Assembly: GCF_004379255.2 (NCBI RefSeq)
Contig: NC_056042.1
Coordinates: 10,215,901 to 10,279,900, forward strand
Length of the DNA: 64,000 nucleotides
Direction of reading: 5' to 3'
Source of the DNA: Salvia splendens
Taxonomy: Eukaryota > Streptophyta > Magnoliopsida > Lamiales > Lamiaceae
Positions 56,001 through 64,000 of the stretch are shown here, in pieces. How positions within the stretch are numbered: position 1 is the first letter of the stretch; each line of letters opens with the position of its first letter. The notes under the pieces are model-generated. The model was not told where the DNA came from. It saw only the letters and a program-made list of their open reading frames with translations, and ran no database searches. Position numbers and translations under genes: made by a program.

Positions 56001-56619
56001 TGATGATTTAGCGAATTTTTGATGGGAATAAATACAAGTAATAAATGAAGATCACAACACTGAGAATTACGTGGTTCGATTTACTGGGGTAAATCTACGT
56101 CCACGGGAAGAATAGAGGGCAAATTTGTATTGCTTGATCTAGCTCACAGATTACAATACTGATTTGCTATATAAGATTCAGGATCTAGAGAACTTAACCT
56201 TCGTCTATCTGATCTAAGTTCTATTTATACATTCGAACTAAGATCGTGGTTTGCAGCCCTGGTAGGGGGGTTGATAACTGCTTAATACCACTAAATAGAT
56301 CGTGGGTGTAATGGAGGTCGTGGAGATCCTGCATGGGTCCACTATCTCCTTGTTCGGTCGAATACTGAGACCGAACTGCTGAACTTTGCCGATCAGCTTT
56401 TGCCGATCTGAGAGTTGAGCTCGATTGGTCGGCTTTTACCGAGCTATAGGCTGTGACCGAACTCTTTGGTTGTGCCGAACTGATACTACCGAGCTATAGG
56501 CTGTGACCGAACTCTTTGGTTGTGCCGAACTGATACTCTTTCTTGGGTTTTGGGCTGATGGGCCGTCACTGCTATCGGGCTCGCAATTATTGTTTAGTTG
56601 TTTAGTTCGTATCCCATCA
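56001..56619 (-). repeat. 5' LTR of Retand element
   Basis: 619 bp. On the minus strand it begins TGATGGGATACG and ends AAATCATCA. It contains a perfect 50-bp tandem duplication at 56437-56486 and 56487-56536. The matching 3' LTR is not in the window, so age cannot be judged. Confidence 0.82.
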
Positions 56620-57261
56620 AATCCCTTCTGGACCGAATTCTTCTTTATTCTACTTAGAACTCAAGTGGACAATTTAAAGATCTTACGACGCATCTATAAC
56701 TATTTATACGATTTGGCTTTTTTATTTCTCTAAATAAACATTAGATATATTGTTTCTTCAAATACACTTTAAATATATGTCTCGCAAGGGATGCGAAATC
56801 GAACCGCATCTTTCCCTCTCTTGGAACTAAAAAGGCCTCCCAAATACAAATTTTTTTTCTGATATTTCATCTACTTTGAGATTGTCGCTTGCTCAAAGAC
56901 TTCGAGTAATGGCAATGGAATTAGAAGAACTCGTTGACTTTCTCTCAAGTGATTCCGGATTCATCATCTAACTCCCTCTCTCTTAATCACTAAATGTAGC
57001 TGTTTAGATCTTCTTAAATTTGGTTACGATTCAAAACTAGAACTGGGTCCGCAGTGCAACTAGTACAATAATTTTGCTTTCGATGGTCCTGTTACGATTT
57101 GGAAAATATTTGAATAAAAACTTGCAATTTTGGAAGTCTATTTTATTACCCGTGTGGTGCCTATTTTTATGGGATCAAATGAATATTTGGTTCAGTTTTG
57201 GATGTCTCATTTATTATACGGAGTATTATAGTTATTGTAGCGATACTAATCGAACTCCCCC
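56620..57261. other. Intergenic, with a 20-codon gene-start-like fragment
   Basis: Mostly AT-rich and noncoding. At 56909-56971 a short frame reads MAMELEELVDFLSSDSG and stops. The first 14 residues resemble the start of plant HGH1-type armadillo proteins as I remember them, which would make it a captured or decayed exon end. This is weak evidence. Confidence 0.3.
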
Positions 57262-57264
57262 TAA

Positions 57265-59236
57265 GAGCATCAGCAATGGGGGACGTCTACGCAGAATTCC
57301 CACCGGCGTGCGAGAATTTCGTGGCGGACGCCCGCCATTACGCGTCCCAGGCACAGATACGGAATTCCGCGAAGGAATTCGCAGTTCCGCGACGTTCCGT
57401 GGAATTCCGCGGGGAATTCCGTGCGGACGTCCGCCATTGCGTTGACGCCCGCAGAATTCCGCTTTTTTCATTAAATATTTTTTTTCGGTTCCTATATATA
57501 CATCCCGTTGAACTTCATTTCATTTGCACCACTTGTATTAACAAGTTTCTCTCTCTCTCTCTAAAAATACCTTTCTTTCGAATCAACTATGGAGCACTAC
57601 GACAGCGATTCCCCTGCCTCGAGCGAGTCACTGGCGCCCCATTTTCCCATCGGTGGGAGTACGCCGATGTCCCCTGCGATGCCTCAAATGTCGGGGATGA
57701 TGCCCCAGTCTCAAATGCCACCGGGAATGATGCCCGGGTACTACAACATGTACCCGCAGTGGTATAGGATGATGCCCTAGATGCTCGGGGCGAGGCTGGG
57801 GATGATGCCCCAGATGCATGGGTCGCCTGTCGCTGCGGTGGGAGTAGGCAGGGGGTCCTCCAATCGCCGGTGGACAACGTCTATCGGTCCTTTATGGATT
57901 TACTGTCGGCGGACATCCCGACGAGCTCTCATCTCGAGACTCGGTTCGCTGGCGTCGACACATTCTCGTTTGACGAGTTGGGGCTTTCTCCAGTCCGGGA
58001 TACTCCCGCCAGCGCACCACCGGCGACGAGGAGGGCAGGGGACGGGGCGTCCCGGTGTACGAAGGCGAGGTGTGGGAGGGATCCAGCGGGAACAAGAGGA
58101 CCGTTTAGAGCATGGACGAGTGCGTCGCGCTGGTGAAGGCATGGATCAGTGTAGTGGAGGATACATACGTCGGGGCGAACCAGCACATCGACCGATGTGG
58201 TGGCGCATTAGCCAAAGCTACCTCCAGTTCAAACCGCAAGGGGGGAATGCGCACAACGCGGAGCAACACCGGAAACAGTGGGAACGGTTGAAGAGGCAGC
58301 TCAGCCGATTTGCCGGCATTTACACAAATAACCTCCGCTCGGCAACCAGCGGCATGTCTGCCGAGGATGTGAAGCTGCTGGCTCATCAGCAGTTCCCCGA
58401 CGCTGAGAAGGGCTTCGGGGAATTCAAGTATTGGCTGGTGTTTCTTGTGGTGCAGTCTTCGCCCAAGTTCACTGAGGGTGTTGAATCTGGCTGGCCGAAG
58501 CGGACGAAGATCAGCTCCTCCGGAGAGTACAGTAGCAGTGCTGGTTCCGCGGAACTCCCCCCCCCCGCCGAGGCAGAGTTCCCCATACCCACATCGTCGG
58601 CCCGCCGCCGTCGCCCGGTTGGCAAAAGTCCGCGGCGCGGATGTCGAGGGGAAGCACCAGCGGATCCGTCGAGGCTCAATCGGCAGCACCCCCAAAACGA
58701 TCCCGAGAACCCCTCATTCGCCCGCATCGCCGCACACGAAACCTTGTTACGTGCGATGGTTGGATGGCGCCAAGCGACCGACCCCCATTACAAGCGGAAG
58801 CTTAAGCCCCTCCTCGAAAGTATGCACCGCGATTTGGGGTTCGACGGGATGTCGGACGATGACGGCGAGGGGGGCGGCGGCGACGACGGCGAGGAATCCG
58901 ATGAGTGAGAAGCCGGTTTTTAGTTTTATAATAATGTACTTTTTTTTAGTAATTATGTATTTTTTTAATGAAGTATGTTTTTTTTTAAAATAAAGTGCTT
59001 GCATTTTCTCCGTATTCGCGTCGAAATTTTAATTCCGTAAATTGTTTAATTCCGGAAATTGTCTAATTTGTGAATTTGTGATTAATGTGGGAATTTCGTC
59101 GGGAATTCCGCAGGGAATTCCGATACTGTGCAATGGGAATTCCGTATGACGTGGCAGGGCAATGAGAAGTCCGTGTGACGTGGCAGGAGATATTTTTGGG
59201 AATTCCGACGGGAATTCCGCTTTATTGCTGATGCTC
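57265..59236 (+). mobile_element. PIF/Harbinger element with ORF1 only
   Basis: The 13-bp perfect terminal inverted repeat GAGCATCAGCAAT/ATTGCTGATGCTC is flanked by TAA at 57262-57264 and 59237-59239. 1972 bp. The subterminal regions are packed with GGAATTCC/GAATTCCG words on both sides. It encodes the ORF1 partner protein but no transposase, so mobility would depend on enzyme from elsewhere. The body is markedly GC-richer than the surroundings. Confidence 0.88.
57589..58908 (+). pseudogene. Harbinger ORF1 (Myb/trihelix-like DNA-binding protein), broken
   Basis: ATG at 57589, with a TATA box (TATATATA near 57495) and CT-rich leader upstream. The N-terminus is rich in Met, Pro and Ser, with GMMPGYYNMYPQ. 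A TAG at 57778 interrupts it, and a shift near 57860 moves to VYRSFMDLLSADIP and DTFSFDELGLSP. After another shift the C-terminal part (about 58190-58908) has WWRISQSYLQFKPQGG, QWERLKRQLSRFAGIY and FKYWLVFLVVQSSPKF, then a charged tail ending DDGEESDE. Such ORF1 proteins bind the element ends and bring in the transposase. Confidence 0.82.
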
Positions 59237-59600
59237 TAATGTAGCTTTTATTTCTTTTAATTCCATGTAAACATGTTATTACTCCCTAAATAATTACAGC
59301 AATATTGAAAAGTCCACGTAGAATTTCCTCAAGTCAGAACGATTAACTGTCGTGTTTATCATCAAATTGATTGATTAGTTGTTATCTAGTGAGATATCTT
59401 TCAAGTAATGGAAAATGAGCACATATATATTTAAATATACAAAGACATAGTCGGATCAACCCAGAACTCTTCAAGTGTGTGTGATTATCACTTTTGAGGA
59501 GGGACTATTGACCCCAAATTGATCCGTCCAATCATCTCTACCTAGGGTTTCTTCACCGGAATTTCGATTCAATTTTTCGTCGGCATCTCCTCGATCGGCG
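59237..59600 (+). promoter_or_regulatory. Promoter and 5' UTR of SBH1-type gene
   Basis: Only about 360 bp separate the Harbinger element from the ATG. The best TATA candidate is CATATATATTTAAATATA at 59422-59439, about 165 bp before the start codon. No other element can be identified with confidence. Confidence 0.5.
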
Positions 59601-59843
59601 ATGTTAGGTATTGAGATGATGAATGGCGTCAAAGTGTCGGACGAGATGTTGGGGACATTCGCGCCGATAATCGTCTACTGGCTGTATTCGGGGATTTACG
59701 TCCTGCTAGGCTCACTCGACGATTACAGGCTGCACACGCGCAAGGATGAAGATGAGAAGAATTTGGTGTCCAAGAGCGATGTCGTCAAAGGCGTGCTCCT
59801 CCAGCAGGCGGTTCAGGCCGTCGTCGCCTCCCTTCTCTTCGCC
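59601..59843 (+). CDS. SBH1: Sphinganine C4-hydroxylase, exon 1
   Basis: 81 codons from ATG 59601; ATGs at 59616 and 59619 are alternative starts and give a length closer to some homologues. The protein begins with the family's conserved segment (SDEMLGTFAPIIVYWLYSG, a first membrane span, then LVSKSDVVKGVLLQQAVQAV). The exon ends SLLFA at 59843 and the donor GTAAGT follows directly, phase 0. The complete protein (265 aa with exon 2; about 260 is usual for plant SBH proteins) is an endoplasmic reticulum membrane enzyme that hydroxylates sphinganine at C4, to make the phytosphingosine-type long-chain bases of plant ceramides. The symbol is by homology; SBH1 and SBH2 cannot be told apart here. 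Confidence 0.93.
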
Positions 59844-61096
59844 GTAAGTAGTCTTTTTCTATGTTCAGTTTTTTTTTTGTTTCAATCGAGATTGCTGCGC
59901 GCGCGTGATTTTTGTTGCTTGTGAGCTTGTACTGCTTGCTTGGCTGCAGATTTGGAATCTGCCTTTGTGCGTTTTGGTTGAATTTGCCTGTGAATTTGGG
60001 GATTTGCTTGGCTGTCATAGCTGTGTTTATTTACGAGATGTATTGTGAATTTGTGATCATATTGAATGGTTGATCAAGGGGATGTAATAGGTTAGTCCTA
60101 TGCTGTTGTATGGAAATTGCAATTGGTATTGATGATTGCTGTTGCCTAATTATCTGCAGTTTTGTTGGATTACTAGTATGCTTTAATCCGAGGCATCAGA
60201 TTGTTGAAATATTTCTTCGATCTCTCTGGATGTGCTTTGTCTTCTTTCCGTGGTTGTGTTCTGTGTAGCATACAGCGAAATGCAGCTGTGTTTCCTTCAG
60301 TTGTCAGTAGATTTTAGATTATTGAATGCTTAGAGCAGTTTTTTAGCACTATCTGCTTCTTCAAGCTCAGTGGAATGTTCTGGGGATGAGCTTATAAATG
60401 CGGCTTAAGTTGTTGGGCATGAATACGCCAAGCGTCAAAGCATTTTCTTCGATTTAGGAAGCATTTATGATAACCGGTGATCCACATATATATGAACCAG
60501 CAATTAATATTCCGTGGTATGTCGAAGCTTATTGTGCATTGAATACTTGCCCTGTTTTGGCTAAATAAATTTTAGAATATATATACGCCTTTAGAAAACG
60601 ACAAATATTTAATATTCTTGGCCTACTAATGATTTCTTATGGCTGATTCTTATTAAAACAATTAACAAGTACTCCTAACTTTATAAATTTCAACTTAACC
60701 ATATGAAGATGTCTTTTTAACTCTCACTCACATCAGTTTTTCTGTTTCGTCTTGAATAGGTAATCTACTTGGTCGTAGATAAATTGAAAAGACAATTGAG
60801 TTGGCATAGTTATTTAAAGATCTACTTTAATGAATCGTATATTGGAATTTGGCCGCATGGTACATTATTCTTTTTTGAGCGGACAAGTTGCTTAGATCTT
60901 ACCTACAACTGCATTACCATTAGAAAGAAAGTCGCTATTAATTTTAAGATGCTTTGGTTACTAGTTGTCGTCTTCTGACACTTTATCTAGTTGGATAGAT
61001 TAAATGTGATAACTTGCGACTCATCTGTGATATAAGTGTAAAGTAATTTGAACGTAAAGAACACCCGATGATCATAGAGTTTGTGCAAGAAAAATA

Positions 61097-61371
61097 CTCC
61101 CTTTGTCCCAACATAGTAGAGGCATTTCTTTGAGGCATGGAGATTAAGGAATGGGTGTTAAGTGAGTTAAATGGAGAGAAAATAAAGTAGACAAGTGAGG
61201 GAAAATAAAGTAGAAGAGTAAATAAAATAGATAATTGAAGAGATAGTTAAGTATGCTGAGCAAAAGTAAGAGATATTAAATGTGTTGATTTTTGTCATAA
61301 AGGGAAATGACTCAACTATAGTGGGACGACCAAAAAAGAAATTCGACTCAACTACAGTGGGATGGATGGAG
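61097..61371. mobile_element. Stowaway MITE in the SBH1 intron
   Basis: The ends CTCCCTTTGTCCCAACATAG and CTACAGTGGGATGGATGGAG are near inverse complements, with TA at 61095-61096 and 61372-61373. 275 bp. It is inside the intron and spares both splice sites. Confidence 0.82.
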
Positions 61372-61445
61372 TATTTAACTTCAGAGTTTCAACTATAGGA
61401 TTAGTACTTTCCGGAGATTGTTTCTTCATCCCCAGATTCCACCTG

Positions 61446-61867
61446 TAATTTTGGAGACATGCTTCCAAATGATTTATCATTGAATAAGGACAGATGGCCC
61501 ATCTCATGATTATATTGTTGGTTCTGGTGGCTTGAATCTCATGCTGGCTGAAGTGGTGGTAACACTCTTTGATTTTGATGTTGTGTCATGGGGATATCTT
61601 ATCTGACCGAGTTATGGATTCACCTCTGGATATCTTAACTCTGTTTGGATAATTTTTGGCCGAGTTATGGATTCACCTCTTTAATTTTGGAGACATGCTT
61701 CCAAATGATTTATCATTGAATAAGGACAGATGGCCCATCTCATGATTATATTGTTGGTTCTGGTGGCTTGAATCTCATGCTGGCTGAAGTGGTGGTAACA
61801 CTCTTTGATTTTGATGTTGTGTCATGGGGATATCTTATCTGACCGAGTTATGGATTCACCTCTGGAT
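61446..61867. repeat. Tandem duplication in intron (period 236 bp)
   Basis: TAATTTTGGAGACATGCTTC at 61446 recurs at 61682. The next approximately 185 bp are identical by eye, so one unit is full (61446-61681) and the second partial. A smaller word, CCGAGTTATGGATTCACCTC, occurs three times within. Confidence 0.88.
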
Positions 61868-62254
61868 ATTTGCAACTTGCCTATTCTAAGAAATTAAAGA
61901 GGCTGTTGTTTTCAATCATATTACTTAGTTGAGCTGTATTTGTTGAATGAGGTACCCTACGGCCTAGCCTTCCATCTCATTTTTTATTTATTTTTTCGAT
62001 TCTGTTCATTACTTAAGAGTCATTTTTGTCCGAATCTTTTGTAGGACATCTACTTAAGTGACTATTCTGACATGATGTGGTAGTATATTTTTTAAGCGGA
62101 AAATCTTGCATTCTAGAACTGACATATGTGAGATAACTAATGCTCAGTATCACCTTTAGAAAATTTGCTGGTCGAATGTATTTCTTGTAAAATGTGTAAT
62201 TTGGTTATGTAGCATTTCTCAGGCATGTTAAAGACTTGAAAATCAGAAAACTCT

Positions 62255-62345
62255 TTTGGCTGTGTAGTTTATGATCTTTGTTGGCCGCACAAATTTCTTT
62301 TTTGGCTGTGTAGTTTATTAACTTTTTGGCCGCACAAATTTTGTT
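62255..62345. repeat. Short tandem duplication in intron
   Basis: TTTGGCTGTGTAGTTTAT and GGCCGCACAAATTT recur with a spacing of about 46 bp, 130 bp before the acceptor. The two units differ at a few internal positions. Confidence 0.8.
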
Positions 62346-62475
62346 TATTTATCTGGATCTAACTCTGTTTGGATAATTTTGTAATGTTGATTGTGCTAGC
62401 TTAATATTTCAGTTTTACACCCTCATATTTATCATTATGTTGGCTAGCTGTTGTTTATCAGTTTGTACTATGCAG

Positions 62476-63030
62476 ATTACTGGAAGCGACAGCAATCCTG
62501 CGCACGCTCAGGTGACTTCCCTCATTGTTCTTGCTCGGCAATTCTTGGTTGGGATGATGGTGTTAGATACCTGGCAGTACTTCATGCACCGCTACATGCA
62601 CCAAAACAAGTTCTTGTACAAGCACATCCATTCTCAACATCACCGGCTGGTTGTCCCTTATGCGTTTGGAGCTCTGTACAACCACCCTATTGAAGGCCTG
62701 CTTCTGGACACAGTAGGCGGTGCTCTATCCTTCCTGGTATCAGGCATGTCTCCTCGAGCTTCCATCTTCTTTTTTTCGTTTGCTACCCTCAAAACAGTCG
62801 ATGATCACTGTGGGCTATGGCTACCGGGCAATCTCTTCCACCTTCTCTTTAGAAACAACTCTGCCTATCACGATATCCACCACCAGCTCTACGGCAATAA
62901 GTACAACTTTTCCCAGCCATTCCTTGTGATGTGGGATAGGATCCTCGGTACTTACATGCCGTATTCGCTTGAGAAGAATATCAACGGGGGCTTCGAAGCA
63001 CGACCCTCAAAAGAATACAAGGAAGACTGA
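62476..63030 (+). CDS. SBH1: Sphinganine C4-hydroxylase, exon 2
   Basis: It starts ITGSDSNPAHAQ directly after the acceptor AG at 62474-62475 and ends with TGA at 63028-63030 (184 codons). It carries all three histidine boxes of the fatty acid hydroxylase family, which bind the di-iron centre: HRYMH (residues 119-123), HSQHH (133-137) and HDIHH (213-217). The conserved stretches LYNHPIEGLLLDT, VDDHCGLWLPGN and MWDRILGTYMPYS are also present, and hydrophobic spans around residues 95-112 and 155-182. No stop or shift is seen, so this gene appears functional. It is the only intact host gene in the window. Confidence 0.95.
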   Translation: MTGSDSNPAHAQVTSLIVLARQFLVGMMVLDTWQYFMHRYMHQNKFLYKHIHSQHHRLVVPYAFGALYNHPIEGLLLDTVGGALSFLVSGMSPRASIFFFSFATLKTVDDHCGLWLPGNLFHLLFRNNSAYHDIHHQLYGNKYNFSQPFLVMWDRILGTYMPYSLEKNINGGFEARPSKEYKED

Positions 63031-63210
63031 TTTTAACAACAATCACTTGCTGTAACAATTTGTATCACTACAGGTTTTGTTTATTTTTTTGAATTGTTAC
63101 GCCGGCATTGTTTAGTGATTATGTGCCGGCATTGTGTAGTGATTATGAGTGCTCTTTATATTCGTACATATACATATTCGATGTGCATGTACAACGATTA
63201 GCTCTTCTTA
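63031..63210 (+). other. 3' UTR/downstream of SBH1 with a 24-bp tandem repeat
   Basis: A TGTAAC/TTGTAT-rich trailer probably contains the poly(A) signal; there is no canonical AATAAA. GCCGGCATTGTTTAGTGATT and its second copy occur at about 63101-63148. The following TTA at 63208-63210 is the target site of the next Harbinger element. Confidence 0.6.
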
Positions 63211-64000
63211 GACCATCCACAATGCCGCCCAGCCGAGCACCGGCGCTGGGCTGTTCGCTGGGCGGTCTATTGCAGTCGCCCAGCGGGCGAATGGAGAGAG
63301 AAACCGCGCAGCACTGGGCGGTCGCGTGGCGCTGGGCGGTCCGCTCGGCGCTATTGCAGCGCCCGGATCGCCCAGCGCACCGCCTAGCGCGAAATTTAAA
63401 ATATTTTTTTTCCGAAACACTATATATATGCGCTTTGCTCGTCATTTTTATTCGCACCACTTGTTTTAACGAGTACTCTCTCTATCTTAATTTCTGTACA
63501 AGATCAACAAGGGAAATGGATCTCAACAACGAGCCTAGTTCCGGGAGTAGCGGGTCACAAACTCTGTCGATCCCCGTGGGAAGTGGATGGGGTCAGATGC
63601 CCGGGTACTACAACATGTACCCGTGGCAGCAGATGTATTCCGAGATGCCAACGGGGGGGAGTCCGCCGGGGGGGTTTCCGGCGATACCGGGGTGGGCACC
63701 CCCGGGATGGGCACCCGGGATGCAGATGATGCCCGGGGGGTACCGCCGACACAGGGGACTCCGGGGGTCGTACCGGCTACACAGTTGACTTCTGGGGGGT
63801 CCCCGGCGACGGCGGGGGATGTCTATCGCCCCAGTTTAGATTTTTCGACTGGTTCATCGCACACATCGACCCAAACGCCCTTGGGGTTTGATAGTTTCTC
63901 CTTAGATGACTTGGTATTTTTTTAATTATTGTACTTTTTTAAATTTTAATATTATTATTAAACTTTTCTCATATATGTCTCGTAAATTAAATTTCGTATA
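63211..64000 (+). mobile_element. PIF/Harbinger-type element, ORF1 only, runs off window
   Basis: It starts GACCATCCACAATG after TTA. The first 180 bp are GC-rich with many GCCCAGCG/CGCTGGGC words. Then a TATATATA box (63421 on), a leader matching the element at 57265 (GCACCACTTGT and CTCTCTCT words), and an ORF1 start follow. The right end lies beyond the window, so the duplication cannot be checked. Confidence 0.75.
63516..63925 (+). pseudogene. Harbinger ORF1 N-terminal part, internally deleted
   Basis: The ATG at 63516 opens MDLNNEPSSGSSGSQ and then MPGYYNMYPWQQM, the same block as the ORF1 at 57589, followed by a Gly/Pro/Met-rich stretch. The frame ends at 63788. A shifted frame continues GDVYRPSLDFSTG and LGFDSFSLDDL, to a stop at 63923-63925. 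Directly after that comes trailer-like AT-rich DNA, so the Myb-like C-terminal half is missing here. Confidence 0.72.

Larger units (their letters stand above)
51885..56619 (-). mobile_element. Tat/Retand-lineage Ty3/gypsy element, 3'-truncated
   Basis: Minus strand: 5' LTR (56001-56619), PBS (55981-55999), gag, protease, RT, RNase H and a second RNase H-like domain, then it ends near 51885 at an Athila fragment. Integrase and 3' LTR are missing. Domain wording (VFAWSPLDM, WRMCIDFTDLNKHCPKD, MPFGLKNAGATYQRMV) is that of the Tat/Retand group. Confidence 0.85.
59844..62475 (+). other. Intron of SBH1-type gene
   Basis: 2632 bp, GTAAGT at the donor and TTTGTACTATGCAG at the acceptor. It carries a Stowaway MITE (61097-61371), a 236-bp tandem duplication (61446-61867) and a shorter one (62255-62345). 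Open frames such as 60769-60978 inside it have no recognisable product. Confidence 0.85.

Noticed and set aside
57198..57767. 189-codon ORF overlapping the Harbinger left end
   Set aside because: It spans the terminal repeat and leader of the element in a frame different from ORF1, and has no recognisable domain.
58105..58695. 196-codon minus-strand ORF within the Harbinger element
   Set aside because: It is a mirror of the GC-rich ORF1 coding strand, where stops are rare in all frames; no domain is seen.
60769..60978. 69-codon ORF in the SBH1 intron as an extra exon
   Set aside because: It has no similarity to the hydroxylase, and the exon 1 and exon 2 junction already gives a continuous family-length protein in phase 0.

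Overview
This is plant nuclear DNA from a eudicot. One ordinary split gene, a plant sphinganine C4-hydroxylase (SBH1 type), sits at the right end. Nearly everything else is transposable-element sequence typical of flowering plants: Tekay/Del, Athila and Tat/Retand Ty3/gypsy retrotransposons, PIF/Harbinger DNA transposons and Stowaway MITEs. The species cannot be fixed from the sequence alone.

Layout. 1-2564 is a broken Tekay gag-pol that ends at an exact 100-N scaffold gap (2565-2664). 2665-12620 is one Tekay/Del element: partial 5' LTR, initiator-Met PBS, decayed leader, gag-RT-RH-IN with internal deletions, purine tract and a mosaic 3' LTR. From 14020 to 46532 lies a nest of Athila-lineage pieces. 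Unit 1 (minus, 14020-21539) has a 3' LTR, a 3' noncoding region, the ATHILA ORF-1-type extra gene and an integrase tail. A second Athila subfamily follows (LTR 21540-22946, tRNA-Asp PBS, gag to about 25240). Unit 2 (minus, 25241-32613) and unit 3 (plus, RT tail to LTR, 32672-41823) face each other head to head and form an inverted repeat with arms of about 7.4-7.7 kb. Unit 5 (minus, 41824-45040) is a more distant relative, followed by a stand-alone LTR (45041-46532). 46534-47643 is a PIF/Harbinger transposase fragment. An AT-rich MITE zone leads to a third type of Athila LTR (about 49930-51067), fused to a 3'-truncated Tat/Retand element (51885-56619, minus). 57265-59236 is a complete-ended Harbinger element that carries only ORF1. 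The SBH1 gene occupies 59601-63030, with a 2.6-kb intron holding a Stowaway MITE and tandem duplications. A second ORF1-only Harbinger element starts at 63211 and runs past the window end.

Function. Only the SBH1 gene looks intact. The retroelement genes are mostly broken by stops and frameshifts. Two long frames remain open: the antisense-oriented ATHILA-type ORF at 17260-19704 and the RNase H-integrase frame at 33021-34706.

Most unusual signal. The 3' noncoding region of every Athila unit that retains it carries two or three stem-loops of constant 35-nt length, about 90-125 nt apart. Their stems show paired substitutions between copies. The 10-nt arm sequence TAAGTGTGAG also recurs immediately upstream of the LTR, where a polypurine tract would be expected. 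I know of no description of this arrangement, and it looks like a structured RNA module of these retroelements.
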